Assembly: GCA_028820695.1 (NCBI GenBank)
Contig: JAPPIB010000040.1
Span: 1 to 32,881, forward strand
Source of the DNA: Acidiferrobacterales bacterium
Lineage (GTDB): Bacteria; Pseudomonadota; Gammaproteobacteria; Arenicellales; JAJDZL01
DNA: 32,881 bases
Direction of reading: 5' to 3'
Numbering within the stretch: the stretch's first letter is position 1; the number at the start of each line of letters is the position of its first letter. Both the position numbers and the translations under genes were made by a program. A model generated the notes under the pieces. That model was not told the DNA's origin and did not search any database. It saw only the letters and a list, made by a program, of their open reading frames with translations. Of the stretch, positions 24,726 to 32,881 are shown one piece after another.

Positions 24726-25352
24726 CTACGCCATGAATCCAATAATGTCTGCGCCGCCCCTGACCTTGTCACCGACATTGACGGTTATCCGATACTCTTG
24801 GGGAACGAACAGCTCAACCCGGGAACCGAAGCGGATGAAACCGTATCTCTCACCGCGCTGTACACTTTGTCCTTCCGTCACGTAACACAGAATTCGACGC
24901 GCAATGAGACCGGCAATCTGGATACAGGTCACTTCCTTATCATCACCGGTTCGAATGACTATTGAATTCCGTTCGTTCTCTTCGGACGACTTGTCGACTG
25001 CCGCATTGAGAAATTTTCCCTGCCGGTAGATTCGCTGAAACACCTCACCTGACACCGGTATCCGTGTGGCGTGCACCGAGAATACGTTGAGAAAAATTGC
25101 AATGTTGGTCGCTTTCTTGCCGCTGACCGGATCCGTCGTCTGCCGAACGGTCACCACCTTGCCATCCGCAGGTGATACGATCGCACCTTTGTCGTTGGGA
25201 ATTTCCCGCACCGGGTCGCGGAAAAACTGCACCATGAACAACGCAATCAGCCAACACAAGAAGGCCAATGCCCCGCCTGCCACAAACTGAACAACGATCG
25301 CGAGAAGCAGTCCGCCTGCCACAAACGGATACCCCTCACGCGCAAGCTGCAT
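24726..25352 (-). CDS. psd: phosphatidylserine decarboxylase (short form)
   Basis: A 208-residue pyruvoyl-type decarboxylase. The N-terminus has hydrophobic segments (about residues 8-45), followed by FRDP (44-47), SPADGKV (60-66) and NVFSVHATRIPVSG (89-102). The self-cleavage site is Gly176-Ser177 in RFGSRVE, replacing the LGST of the long E. coli form; this variant is normal for the short family. Cleavage gives a small alpha chain with an N-terminal pyruvoyl group. It produces phosphatidylethanolamine. It starts one base after the ilvC stop. Confidence 0.95.
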   Translation of the reverse strand: MQLAREGYPFVAGGLLLAIVVQFVAGGALAFLCWLIALFMVQFFRDPVREIPNDKGAIVSPADGKVVTVRQTTDPVSGKKATNIAIFLNVFSVHATRIPVSGEVFQRIYRQGKFLNAAVDKSSEENERNSIVIRTGDDKEVTCIQIAGLIARRILCYVTEGQSVQRGERYGFIRFGSRVELFVPQEYRITVNVGDKVRGGADIIGFMA

Positions 25353-25353
25353 T

Positions 25354-26379
<1,026 letters not shown>

Positions 26380-26910
26380 CTATTTTCCCTTTCTACCGTT
26401 TGTACGAGAAATCGGCGCACTCAGCGCTGATTCGCCTCTTGCTATGCCTGATACGCCTGTACGAACCAGTTCAATAATTTCGGTCATTTTCACCTGCTCA
26501 ATGAATCCATCGAGTTTGGAACTTGCACCGGTCAGTTCGACAGTATAGACAGACTGTGTTACATCAATGACCCGGCCCCGGAAAAATTCCACCAGCCGCT
26601 TGACTTCGTCGCGCTGTTCTCCGACCGCGCGAACCTTGATCAGCATCAACTCCCGCTCGATATGCTTGTCTTCTGTCAGATCAACCAGCTTTACGACTTC
26701 AATCAGCTTGTTCAGTTGCTTGGTGATCTGCTCGATCACGCCTTCCGAACCGACCGTTACGATGGTCATCCGCGAAAGCGTGGCATCTTCGGTCGGTGCG
26801 ACCGTCAAGGTTTCAATGTTGAAGCCCCGTGCTGAGAACAGACCGGCAACTCTGGCCAGCGCTCCAGGTTCATTTTCCAGAAGAACGGAAATTATGTGTC
26901 GACTATCCAC
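26380..26910 (-). CDS. ilvH: acetolactate synthase, small (regulatory) subunit
   Basis: A 176-residue protein. The N-terminal ACT domain (HIISVLLENEPGALARVAGLFSARG, residues 4-28) is typical and senses valine. TLSRMTIVT and the C-terminal TGASSKLDGFI region complete the family pattern. The C-terminus has an unusual basic tail, ending in RTNGRKGK. Its ATG directly abuts the ilvB stop, consistent with equimolar translation of the two subunits. Confidence 0.96.
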   Translation of the reverse strand: MDSRHIISVLLENEPGALARVAGLFSARGFNIETLTVAPTEDATLSRMTIVTVGSEGVIEQITKQLNKLIEVVKLVDLTEDKHIERELMLIKVRAVGEQRDEVKRLVEFFRGRVIDVTQSVYTVELTGASSKLDGFIEQVKMTEIIELVRTGVSGIARGESALSAPISRTNGRKGK

Positions 26911-28644
26911 TTATGCCAGCTCCCGCTCCTGCGGAGTGCCGTTTGCGGTCGAACTGAGATGCATTTCATTATGCCCGCTACCCGCAGCGATCATTGGAAA
27001 GACATTTTCGCGCTGGTCAGTGATGAAGTCCATGAACACCAATTCGTCCTTGCGGGCCATGCACTCGACCAAGGCTTCCTCGACATCAGCCGGATTTTCC
27101 ACCCGCATGCCGCGGTGTCCGAAACTTTCCGCCAGATCAACAAAATTTGGCAATGCATCCATATACGAGTGGGAGTAACGGTTGTCGTAGAAAAACTCCT
27201 GCCACTGACGCACCATGCCCATATAACGGTTGTTGAGATTGATGATCTTGATCGGCAAGTCGTACTGCTTGCAGGTAGACAGTTCCTGTATGCACATGAT
27301 GATGCTTGCCTCACCGGTCACACAGACAACATCTGATTCCGGATATGCAAGGCGGACACCCATTGCGGCCGGAAGACCGAATCCCATCGTGCCGAGACCA
27401 CCGGAATTCACCCACCGACGCGGATTGTCGAACCGATAGAATTGTGCGGCCCACATCTGATGCTGACCCACGTCCGACGTTACAAACGCCTCTCCTTTGG
27501 TCACCTTGTATAGTTTCTCCAACACCAGTTGGGGCTTTATTTTGTCGCTGTCGAGATCGTAGGCCAGGCAATCAACTGACCGCCACGATTCGATCTGATT
27601 CCACCAGCTTGCAATACGGCTGGCATCTGGATTCGGCGCCAGTTCCTTCACTGCCGACACCAAGTCAGCCAGAACGTGTTTGGCATCGCCGACGATGGGT
27701 ACATCAACATTGACGTTCTTGCCGATGGATGAGGGATCGATATCGATGTGAATGATTTTCGAATAAGGGGAGAACTTTGCCAGATCACCCGTAATCCGGT
27801 CGTCGAATCGCGCACCCACAGCCAACATGACGTCACAATCGTGCATCGCCAGATTTGCTTCATAGGTACCATGCATGCCCAGCATTCCGATAAACAGGGG
27901 ATCATTGGCCGGATAGCAACCCAGCCCCATCAGTGTATTCGTACACGGAAACTGCAGATGGCGCACCAATTCGCGCAACTCCTGTTCACCGCCCGACAGC
28001 GAGACTCCGCCACCGGAATAGATGATTGGACGTTCAGCCTCAATCAACAACTTTGCCGCCCGCTTGATCTGACCGAGATGCCCCCGTACTGTCGGATTGT
28101 AGGAACGCATGAAGATCGTCTTCGGGTAAATGTACTCGGTCTTGTGAGCTGTCACATCTTTGGGGACATCGACAACAACCGGGCCGGGACGTCCAGTATT
28201 CGCAATGTAGAATGCCTGCTTGATTGTAGTCGCGAGATCGCGCACGTCGCGAACCAGAAAACTGTGTTTTACGCACGGTCTTGTAACACCCAGTGCATCC
28301 ACTTCCTGAAATGCATCATCACCGATCAGATGAGTCGCGACCTGTCCCGAAAGCACGACCATGGGAATGGAATCCATATATGCAGTCGCAATTCCGGTTA
28401 CGGTGTTGGTCACGCCTGGTCCCGAAGTGACGAGTACCACCCCCGGCCGGCCGGTTACCCGCGCATATCCATCCGCCGCATGAGTCGCACCCTGTTCATG
28501 CCGGACCAGGATATGGCGCACGTCATCCTGTTTGTACAGGGCATCGTATATGTGCAAGGCCGCGCCGCCGGGATAGCCGAAAATATAATCGACTCCCTCG
28601 TCTTTCAGGCAACGCACCAATATATCGGCACCTGTTAACTCCAT
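26911..28644 (-). CDS. ilvB: acetolactate synthase, large (catalytic) subunit
   Basis: A 577-residue ThDP enzyme (IlvB/IlvI type). The catalytic Glu is in VRHEQGATHAADGYAR (about residues 47-62). The ThDP/Mg-binding motif appears as GEAS, then NLNN about 25 residues later, with Glu in place of the more usual Asp. It condenses two pyruvates to acetolactate, or pyruvate with 2-oxobutyrate. It is the first gene of the ilv-psd-pssA string. A GAGGGGGA ribosome-binding site precedes the ATG. Confidence 0.96.
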   Translation of the reverse strand: MELTGADILVRCLKDEGVDYIFGYPGGAALHIYDALYKQDDVRHILVRHEQGATHAADGYARVTGRPGVVLVTSGPGVTNTVTGIATAYMDSIPMVVLSGQVATHLIGDDAFQEVDALGVTRPCVKHSFLVRDVRDLATTIKQAFYIANTGRPGPVVVDVPKDVTAHKTEYIYPKTIFMRSYNPTVRGHLGQIKRAAKLLIEAERPIIYSGGGVSLSGGEQELRELVRHLQFPCTNTLMGLGCYPANDPLFIGMLGMHGTYEANLAMHDCDVMLAVGARFDDRITGDLAKFSPYSKIIHIDIDPSSIGKNVNVDVPIVGDAKHVLADLVSAVKELAPNPDASRIASWWNQIESWRSVDCLAYDLDSDKIKPQLVLEKLYKVTKGEAFVTSDVGQHQMWAAQFYRFDNPRRWVNSGGLGTMGFGLPAAMGVRLAYPESDVVCVTGEASIIMCIQELSTCKQYDLPIKIINLNNRYMGMVRQWQEFFYDNRYSHSYMDALPNFVDLAESFGHRGMRVENPADVEEALVECMARKDELVFMDFITDQRENVFPMIAAGSGHNEMHLSSTANGTPQERELA

Positions 28645-29319
28645 CTGAAGAGTCCCCCTCGATTCGGAGCAGGTATTTCCACTAAAGATCCTGCGAAAGA
28701 ATAAGATTAAACATGTGATTATAGTTAGTGATTCATTGAAACTAGAAAAAATTCACGCTGGAGTCTTGCTTCAGTCAGGTCGCGCCGCACTTGGCGACAC
28801 TGAGTCAATTCTGTCGAGCTGCGATATTTCAGGATAAAGATTCACCGTGCTTGGTTGAGAAAGCTGCTGACACCACCACATGTGGCAGTCAGTCAGACCA
28901 CTGCGAGGGCAGGCTAACCTACTTGATGGATTCAGTTCTATAAAGCAGTAGTGGATTTCGTTTACTGTGTTGATTTTTTGTGCAATCCCCACGCGTCAAA
29001 CCTACTGAGTGATATTTTCTTGTCTCTGCTACCTCCGGTACACATTAACTGCAAATTGGAAGCTTTATCAGTACCGATTCGCGGCGCGGCTGGTGCAGGT
29101 AACATCTAGCCACTTCATGGAAAATGAAATTGAAGGTGTTGAATTATGGGTTGTGCCTGTAGCACCCATTTCAGCTTGTTTTGAGTGTCGTCTCATCGAT
29201 GAAATTCGATTTTACCTGATCAGTTCGAGTGTTCAAATTAACGCCACTTGAAGCAGTTTATTCCTGACTGTTCGCTTAAAATAGGGTTTTCTGGCAGACA
29301 CTATCTATGGCTTAAAAGT
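28645..29319. other. intergenic region, divergent between ilvB and the restriction-modification gene
   Basis: About 675 bp without a convincing gene. It holds the likely ilvB -10 box near 28720 and a 10-bp palindrome CCACATGTGG at 28877-28886. The remaining ORFs are short and show no recognisable family. From about 29000 rightward the sequence becomes AT-richer, which may mark the edge of acquired DNA. No tRNA or direct-repeat attachment site is visible. Confidence 0.5.
28718..28723 (-). promoter_or_regulatory. probable -10 box of ilvB
   Basis: A perfect TATAAT on the minus strand, 73 bp before the ilvB ATG. The -35 position 17 bp upstream reads TCTAGT, a poor match, so an activator may be needed. 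A 10-codon Leu/Ile-containing ORF begins at 28714, but it would start before or at the transcript start. Confidence 0.45.
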
Positions 29320-32300
29320 ATGTCAAATAGAACCGCTACAGAATGGCTTCGCACTATTGAGAATCATGTAGAACACGCAGGGGACGGTCTTTGGCTCGAA
29401 GAATTAGTCTGCGATTTAGGTGATCAAATCCTGGAATGGGACCTTAAGGAAGTGTTTCCTTGGGACGAGTGGCCAGATCGAACCCGCATATTTGGTAGTT
29501 CTTCCTCTGTCGACGTGGGAATCGATATCGTCGGCGTTAAAAATGATAGTTCATTAGTGGCCATTCAGTGCAAAGCAAGATCCAGTGGCAGAGATCTCAG
29601 AGTCAGTGATATTGCTCCATTTAGGATGAGTGCAGGAGACGACAAATGGTCTGAACTATGGGTGGTTTCCAACGTACAGTTCAGTCGTGGGGTAAGAGAA
29701 GCTAATTTGCGGTCTGAGTCAAAGCCATTAAAGTTAGTTGATTTCGTTGAACCGGTACGGACACTCGCTTATCAAGAAATTAGCGGAAAAAAAGAAGACA
29801 AAGAATTAACTAATATGCAGGACGAAGTGGTTGCTAAAGTTCTTAACGGACTAAAAAATCATGCGAAGAATGGACGGAGCGAGTGGAATTGCGGTGAGGC
29901 TCGAGGACAAATTGTCATGCCATGTGGGACAGGCAAAACACGGGTGGCATATCGAGTAATGAAAGAAATTGTTAATTCTGGCGAATTAACCATTGTCCTC
30001 GTTCCTTCGATCGCACTTGTTTCCCAAATAAAACGAGAGTTTCAAATACTTGCACGTCAAGATCATATCGAAATGCGGACACTTGCTATATGCTCCGACA
30101 GCACAGCCGGAGGCTTCAAGAACGGACGCGTAAAATCTGAGGACAAGATCAATTTGGCCACCGACCCAACGCTCGATACCAGTTGTGTCCATAGTTACGA
30201 AGTTGTAGGGGATACCGCTACAAGCGAAGAACAAGTTGTCAAATGGCTACAGAAACAAAAAGAGGAGTCAGCCAATGCAATTATGACATTGTTTTCAACA
30301 TATCAGTCAGCACACAATACCGCGGCAGGTCTGCTTTGCTTGGGCATAAAGGCGAAGTTGATGATTTGTGACGAGGCGCATCGCACGGCAGGAATCAAGA
30401 AAATTCCGAAAAATGGGGAACGCTTGCGGAATTTTACGCTTTGTCACGACAAAGACAAATTCCCAGCCATATATCGCCTGTATCAAACCGCGACTCCTCG
30501 AGTATTTACGAATATTAAAGCTAACCAAAAGGCGGACCTCCTTTACGTAAACGACACCACATGGGATGTCCGAACGATGAACGATGTTGCAACCTTTGGA
30601 CCAGAACTTTATCGACTTAGTTATGTTGACGCTGTAAAACGGAATTTGCTATCCGACTACCGCATCATAGCTTGGGGAATAAGAGAATCGGACGAAGTTC
30701 ACAAGATTGCAAAGAAATTGAACGAAAATACAATCTTATCTGATAACGACGCTAGTCACTGGGATTCAAACAAAGCGATGCGGGCATTGACATTGGCAGC
30801 ATTTCTAGCGGGTTGTGTAAAGAATGTGAACGTGCGATCCGTCATCGCATTCTGCAATCGGATTAAGTTATCTTCCGAACTTGCTATAGCCGTTGAGTCT
30901 AAGCCAATTCGAGAATGGCTAGCCGATTACTTTCAACGCGTCGGAATCAAACAATCGCCAGTGAAGTTTAATGTTCAGCACATAGATGCTTCTTTCCCTA
31001 GTGCAAAACGTAACGATGCACTACACAAACTTGGTGCGGCCGATCTCGAAAGTCCATTCTGCATCTCTAATGTTGGAATTTTTGGAGAGGGCACAGATTC
31101 TCCAGGATTGAGTGCAGTAGCCTTTCTAAACCCGCGGAAAAGTCCAGTTGATGTAATTCAAGCAGTTGGACGAGCTATGCGTAAATCGCCAGATAAAAAT
31201 CTTGGATACATCCTAGTGCCAGTTGTCATTCCCAAAGATCATGACCCCGAAAACTTTCTTCGTAATTCCAGCCCGGAACAAGGTTGGGAAGAGCTAGGGC
31301 AAATTCTTCAAGCTTTACGGGCGCATGACGGGCGGATTGAAGACCATCTTGAATCTTTGATGGAGTTTTATGCTCCGCCACCACCAGTTGAATACGCCAA
31401 GCATATCGTTGTAACAAAGCAACCAAATCATCCTTTTCAAGTGTTTGAGTTAAATACGAAAACTCAAACAGTAGAACAGGTGCTAGCACCAAAGAATGAA
31501 AATGACAAGGTGAGCATCGCAAATCGATTGCAGCGAGATAGTGGCAAGGTTCGTGAAATCAAGGAAGTTTCCGAGTTAGACCCCTTACATCCGCCTATGT
31601 CTATATCAGCAGTTATAGTAGATAACAATCAAGATTTACACATAAAGGATTTGACGTACACGACTTCGCAGGGAAGTGACAATCCTTTCAACGAACGTTG
31701 GGATCCCGTTGAGTCAATCGAAAAGGTAAAGAAGTTCATTCGAGACGACAAGCGGAGAAAGAAAACTCAAGCGCGGCGGATTAATCCCCGCATTAAGAGA
31801 AAGACTTATAGGCAACTCGAATTGGGTGAAAAGATATTGCATCTTGGAGGAGATAAGCTTGCTCATGCTCAGACAGGCATACACTTAAATCTCCTTGAAC
31901 GATCTGGAATTCAAACAGGTTCGAAACGCGACATTAATTTATTAAGAGGAACGGTACGGACAGTGGCGGAGCACCTTCGTTCCGAAGATCTTGAAGAAAT
32001 CTTAGCTCTTAGATTGGGAGTGGAAAATGTCGAAAGGTCTACGTCAGGAGTAGCCGACGCGTGCGTAATTACCGCAGTAATTTGGGTCAACGCTGCAATC
32101 ATGCATGCGCGATTAGCGAGGCATAACTCCAACAAATTATCTGACATCAGACCTATTGAAGCCTCTGTTTCCGACGTAACTCCAGCTCGAGGATTGATTG
32201 AATCTTGGCAGAAAATATTGGTTCATGATTATGTGCCAATTTTTCAAGTTGCGCTTGAACTATTGCACGACGTAGCGTTCAAAAATCTCGAATGCGTATC

Positions 32301-32658
32301 GGATGCACTGAGGCAACTAGCAAAGGATGCTTCAGAAATCGCCGATCATTACGCCAATCTTGGCATGGACCACGCTGGAGAGTTGTTTAACGAAGTAATG
32401 GGAAATCAGAGAAGCGACGGTGCATTTTTTACACGACCTCTAGCAGCAACGATGCTTTCCGAATTATGCCTGCATGCTTCTTCTGAAACAAACTGGCTGG
32501 ATGATGACTTGTGGGAAAAGCGTAGAATATTCGACCCCGCCTGCGGAAGTGGAACGATTCTCGTTGCAATGATGAATGCAATAAAACGACGCATAGCACT
32601 CGCAGGGGGGGGGCAGATACAATCAGGCGTTTCCATCATCGAGCCGTTGAACGCTTGA
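29320..32658 (+). CDS. Type ISP-like restriction-modification enzyme, interrupted in the methylase domain
   Basis: A 1112-residue frame from the ATG at 29320 (a TTG at 29248 would add 24). Domains in order: a PD-(D/E)xK/Mrr-like nuclease with Asp69 and Gln83-Cys84-Lys85 (GIDIVGV...AIQCKAR); an SF2 translocase with Walker A GTGKT (203-207), DEAH (351-354), TAT (390-392) and QAVGRAMR (613-620); a coupler region; and the start of an N6-adenine methylase with FDPACGSGT (1071-1079). This is the order of single-polypeptide Type ISP enzymes such as LlaGI, which are about 1,500-1,600 residues as I recall. The frame ends early because of a nine-G run at 32605-32613. Base composition is AT-richer than the rest of the window, suggesting transfer. 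Confidence 0.85.
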   Translation: MSNRTATEWLRTIENHVEHAGDGLWLEELVCDLGDQILEWDLKEVFPWDEWPDRTRIFGSSSSVDVGIDIVGVKNDSSLVAIQCKARSSGRDLRVSDIAPFRMSAGDDKWSELWVVSNVQFSRGVREANLRSESKPLKLVDFVEPVRTLAYQEISGKKEDKELTNMQDEVVAKVLNGLKNHAKNGRSEWNCGEARGQIVMPCGTGKTRVAYRVMKEIVNSGELTIVLVPSIALVSQIKREFQILARQDHIEMRTLAICSDSTAGGFKNGRVKSEDKINLATDPTLDTSCVHSYEVVGDTATSEEQVVKWLQKQKEESANAIMTLFSTYQSAHNTAAGLLCLGIKAKLMICDEAHRTAGIKKIPKNGERLRNFTLCHDKDKFPAIYRLYQTATPRVFTNIKANQKADLLYVNDTTWDVRTMNDVATFGPELYRLSYVDAVKRNLLSDYRIIAWGIRESDEVHKIAKKLNENTILSDNDASHWDSNKAMRALTLAAFLAGCVKNVNVRSVIAFCNRIKLSSELAIAVESKPIREWLADYFQRVGIKQSPVKFNVQHIDASFPSAKRNDALHKLGAADLESPFCISNVGIFGEGTDSPGLSAVAFLNPRKSPVDVIQAVGRAMRKSPDKNLGYILVPVVIPKDHDPENFLRNSSPEQGWEELGQILQALRAHDGRIEDHLESLMEFYAPPPPVEYAKHIVVTKQPNHPFQVFELNTKTQTVEQVLAPKNENDKVSIANRLQRDSGKVREIKEVSELDPLHPPMSISAVIVDNNQDLHIKDLTYTTSQGSDNPFNERWDPVESIEKVKKFIRDDKRRKKTQARRINPRIKRKTYRQLELGEKILHLGGDKLAHAQTGIHLNLLERSGIQTGSKRDINLLRGTVRTVAEHLRSEDLEEILALRLGVENVERSTSGVADACVITAVIWVNAAIMHARLARHNSNKLSDIRPIEASVSDVTPARGLIESWQKILVHDYVPIFQVALELLHDVAFKNLECVSDALRQLAKDASEIADHYANLGMDHAGELFNEVMGNQRSDGAFFTRPLAATMLSELCLHASSETNWLDDDLWEKRRIFDPACGSGTILVAMMNAIKRRIALAGGGQIQSGVSIIEPLNA
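32605..32613 (+). repeat. homopolymeric G(9) tract, candidate phase-variation switch
   Basis: Nine consecutive G within the methylase domain, 24 residues after the FDPACGSGT motif. With nine G the protein ends 15 codons later at 32658. With ten or seven G the reading passes into the frame GADTIRRFHHRAVERLIIGAD, which continues the methylase fold. Assembly error at a homopolymer is the main alternative. Confidence 0.7.
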
Positions 32659-32879
32659 TTATAGGAGCTGATATCAATCACGTCGCACTTCAACTCGCTG
32701 GGTGTCAGTTGACGCTCGGAGACTTATCCACCTCCTACGATAGAATGAACTTGTACTCCATGAGTTACGGTACAGATGAACCAGATGCCGTTAAGCTGGA
32801 CGTAAAGACAGGTACAGTAGAAGTTTTATTGAACGAAGCCGCTGCGCGGCAGTATCCCCATCCGGCCTTCATCGGTTAA
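32610..32879 (+). CDS. methylase-domain continuation in the alternate frame
   Basis: This frame runs in phase from the G-run to a TAA at 32877-32879. It reads GADTIRRFHHRAVERL, then IIGADINHVALQLAGCQLTL, the segment that follows motif I in N6-adenine methylases (the Asp of GADIN is the SAM-ribose contact). It therefore belongs to the same gene as the upstream 1112-residue frame. If joined, the product would be about 1186 residues and would still end before an NPPY catalytic motif or any target-recognition domain. Either a second lesion is present or the gene is decaying. The window ends two bases later. Confidence 0.7.
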   Translation, partial: GADTIRRFHHRAVERLIIGADINHVALQLAGCQLTLGDLSTSYDRMNLYSMSYGTDEPDAVKLDVKTGTVEVLLNEAAARQYPHPAFIG

Positions 32880-32881
32880 TC

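Noticed and set aside
28682..28714. 10-codon ORF MFNLILSQDL upstream of ilvB, as an ilv leader peptide
   Set aside because: Its ATG lies only a few bases after the -10 box, so it would fall at or before the transcript start. The Leu/Ile content is modest and no terminator-type hairpin follows.
28771..28992. 73-codon minus-strand frame upstream of ilvB
   Set aside because: No recognisable motif and no ribosome-binding site; likely a chance frame in a regulatory spacer.
29009..29251. 80-codon plus-strand frame before the restriction-modification gene
   Set aside because: No family, no ribosome-binding site, and it ends in the leader of the next gene. Probably chance.

Overview
The window looks like a chromosomal segment of a gammaproteobacterium, or a close beta/gamma relative, with moderate GC. 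Two things point there. The yafS-like / rnhA / dnaQ block with mltD divergent beside it matches the Escherichia coli mltD-gloB-yafS-rnhA-dnaQ locus, here without gloB. The ilvB-ilvH-ilvC-psd-pssA-leuA order is one I know from many beta- and gammaproteobacteria. The assignment rests on gene order and protein motifs only; no marker RNA gene is present.

Layout. (1) 1-4563 is a loose accessory group: a sulfotransferase-like protein, an orphan beta-class DNA methyltransferase, an amidase-signature hydrolase, and a convergent SABATH-type carboxyl methyltransferase overlapping the amidase 3' end. (2) 4779-12130 is a tightly overlapped ten-gene operon for a multisubunit Mrp/Mnh cation:proton antiporter (E, F, G, a DUF4040-type subunit, B, C, two antiporter-type subunits, a small two-helix protein, a third antiporter-type subunit). 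A 33-bp hairpin then serves both this operon and the convergent Na+/amino-acid symporter. (3) 12547-14547 (minus) is a UspA-family protein followed by an AgcS-family symporter. (4) 15309-16447 holds a GNAT acetyltransferase and a small SAM methyltransferase. (5) 16650-19040 (minus) is yafS-like, rnhA, dnaQ and crcB, with mltD (four LysM repeats) divergent at 19195-21183. (6) 21194-28644 (minus) is ilvB, ilvH, ilvC, psd, a possible 46-codon ORF, pssA, leuA and a family-4 uracil-DNA glycosylase. It combines branched-chain amino acid synthesis, phosphatidylethanolamine synthesis and DNA repair. (7) 29320 to the right edge is an AT-richer, probably acquired, single-polypeptide restriction-modification enzyme: nuclease, SF2 translocase and N6-adenine methylase.

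Two observations stand out. First, between pssA and leuA there is an unlisted 22-codon ORF (23555-23623, minus) with six consecutive leucine codons. A promoter lies upstream and competing hairpins lie downstream. This has the layout of a ribosome-mediated leucine attenuator, so leuA can respond to leucine independently of the upstream ilv-psd-pssA genes. Second, the restriction-modification gene is interrupted inside its methylase domain at a run of nine G. Adding one G or removing two joins it to a frame that continues the methylase domain. That is the signature of a slipped-strand phase-variable switch, or else of an assembly or decay error. The restored frame meets a stop two bases before the window ends and before any NPPY motif, so inactivation is a live alternative.

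The main stretches without a confident gene are 12131-12546, 14548-15308 and 28645-29319.
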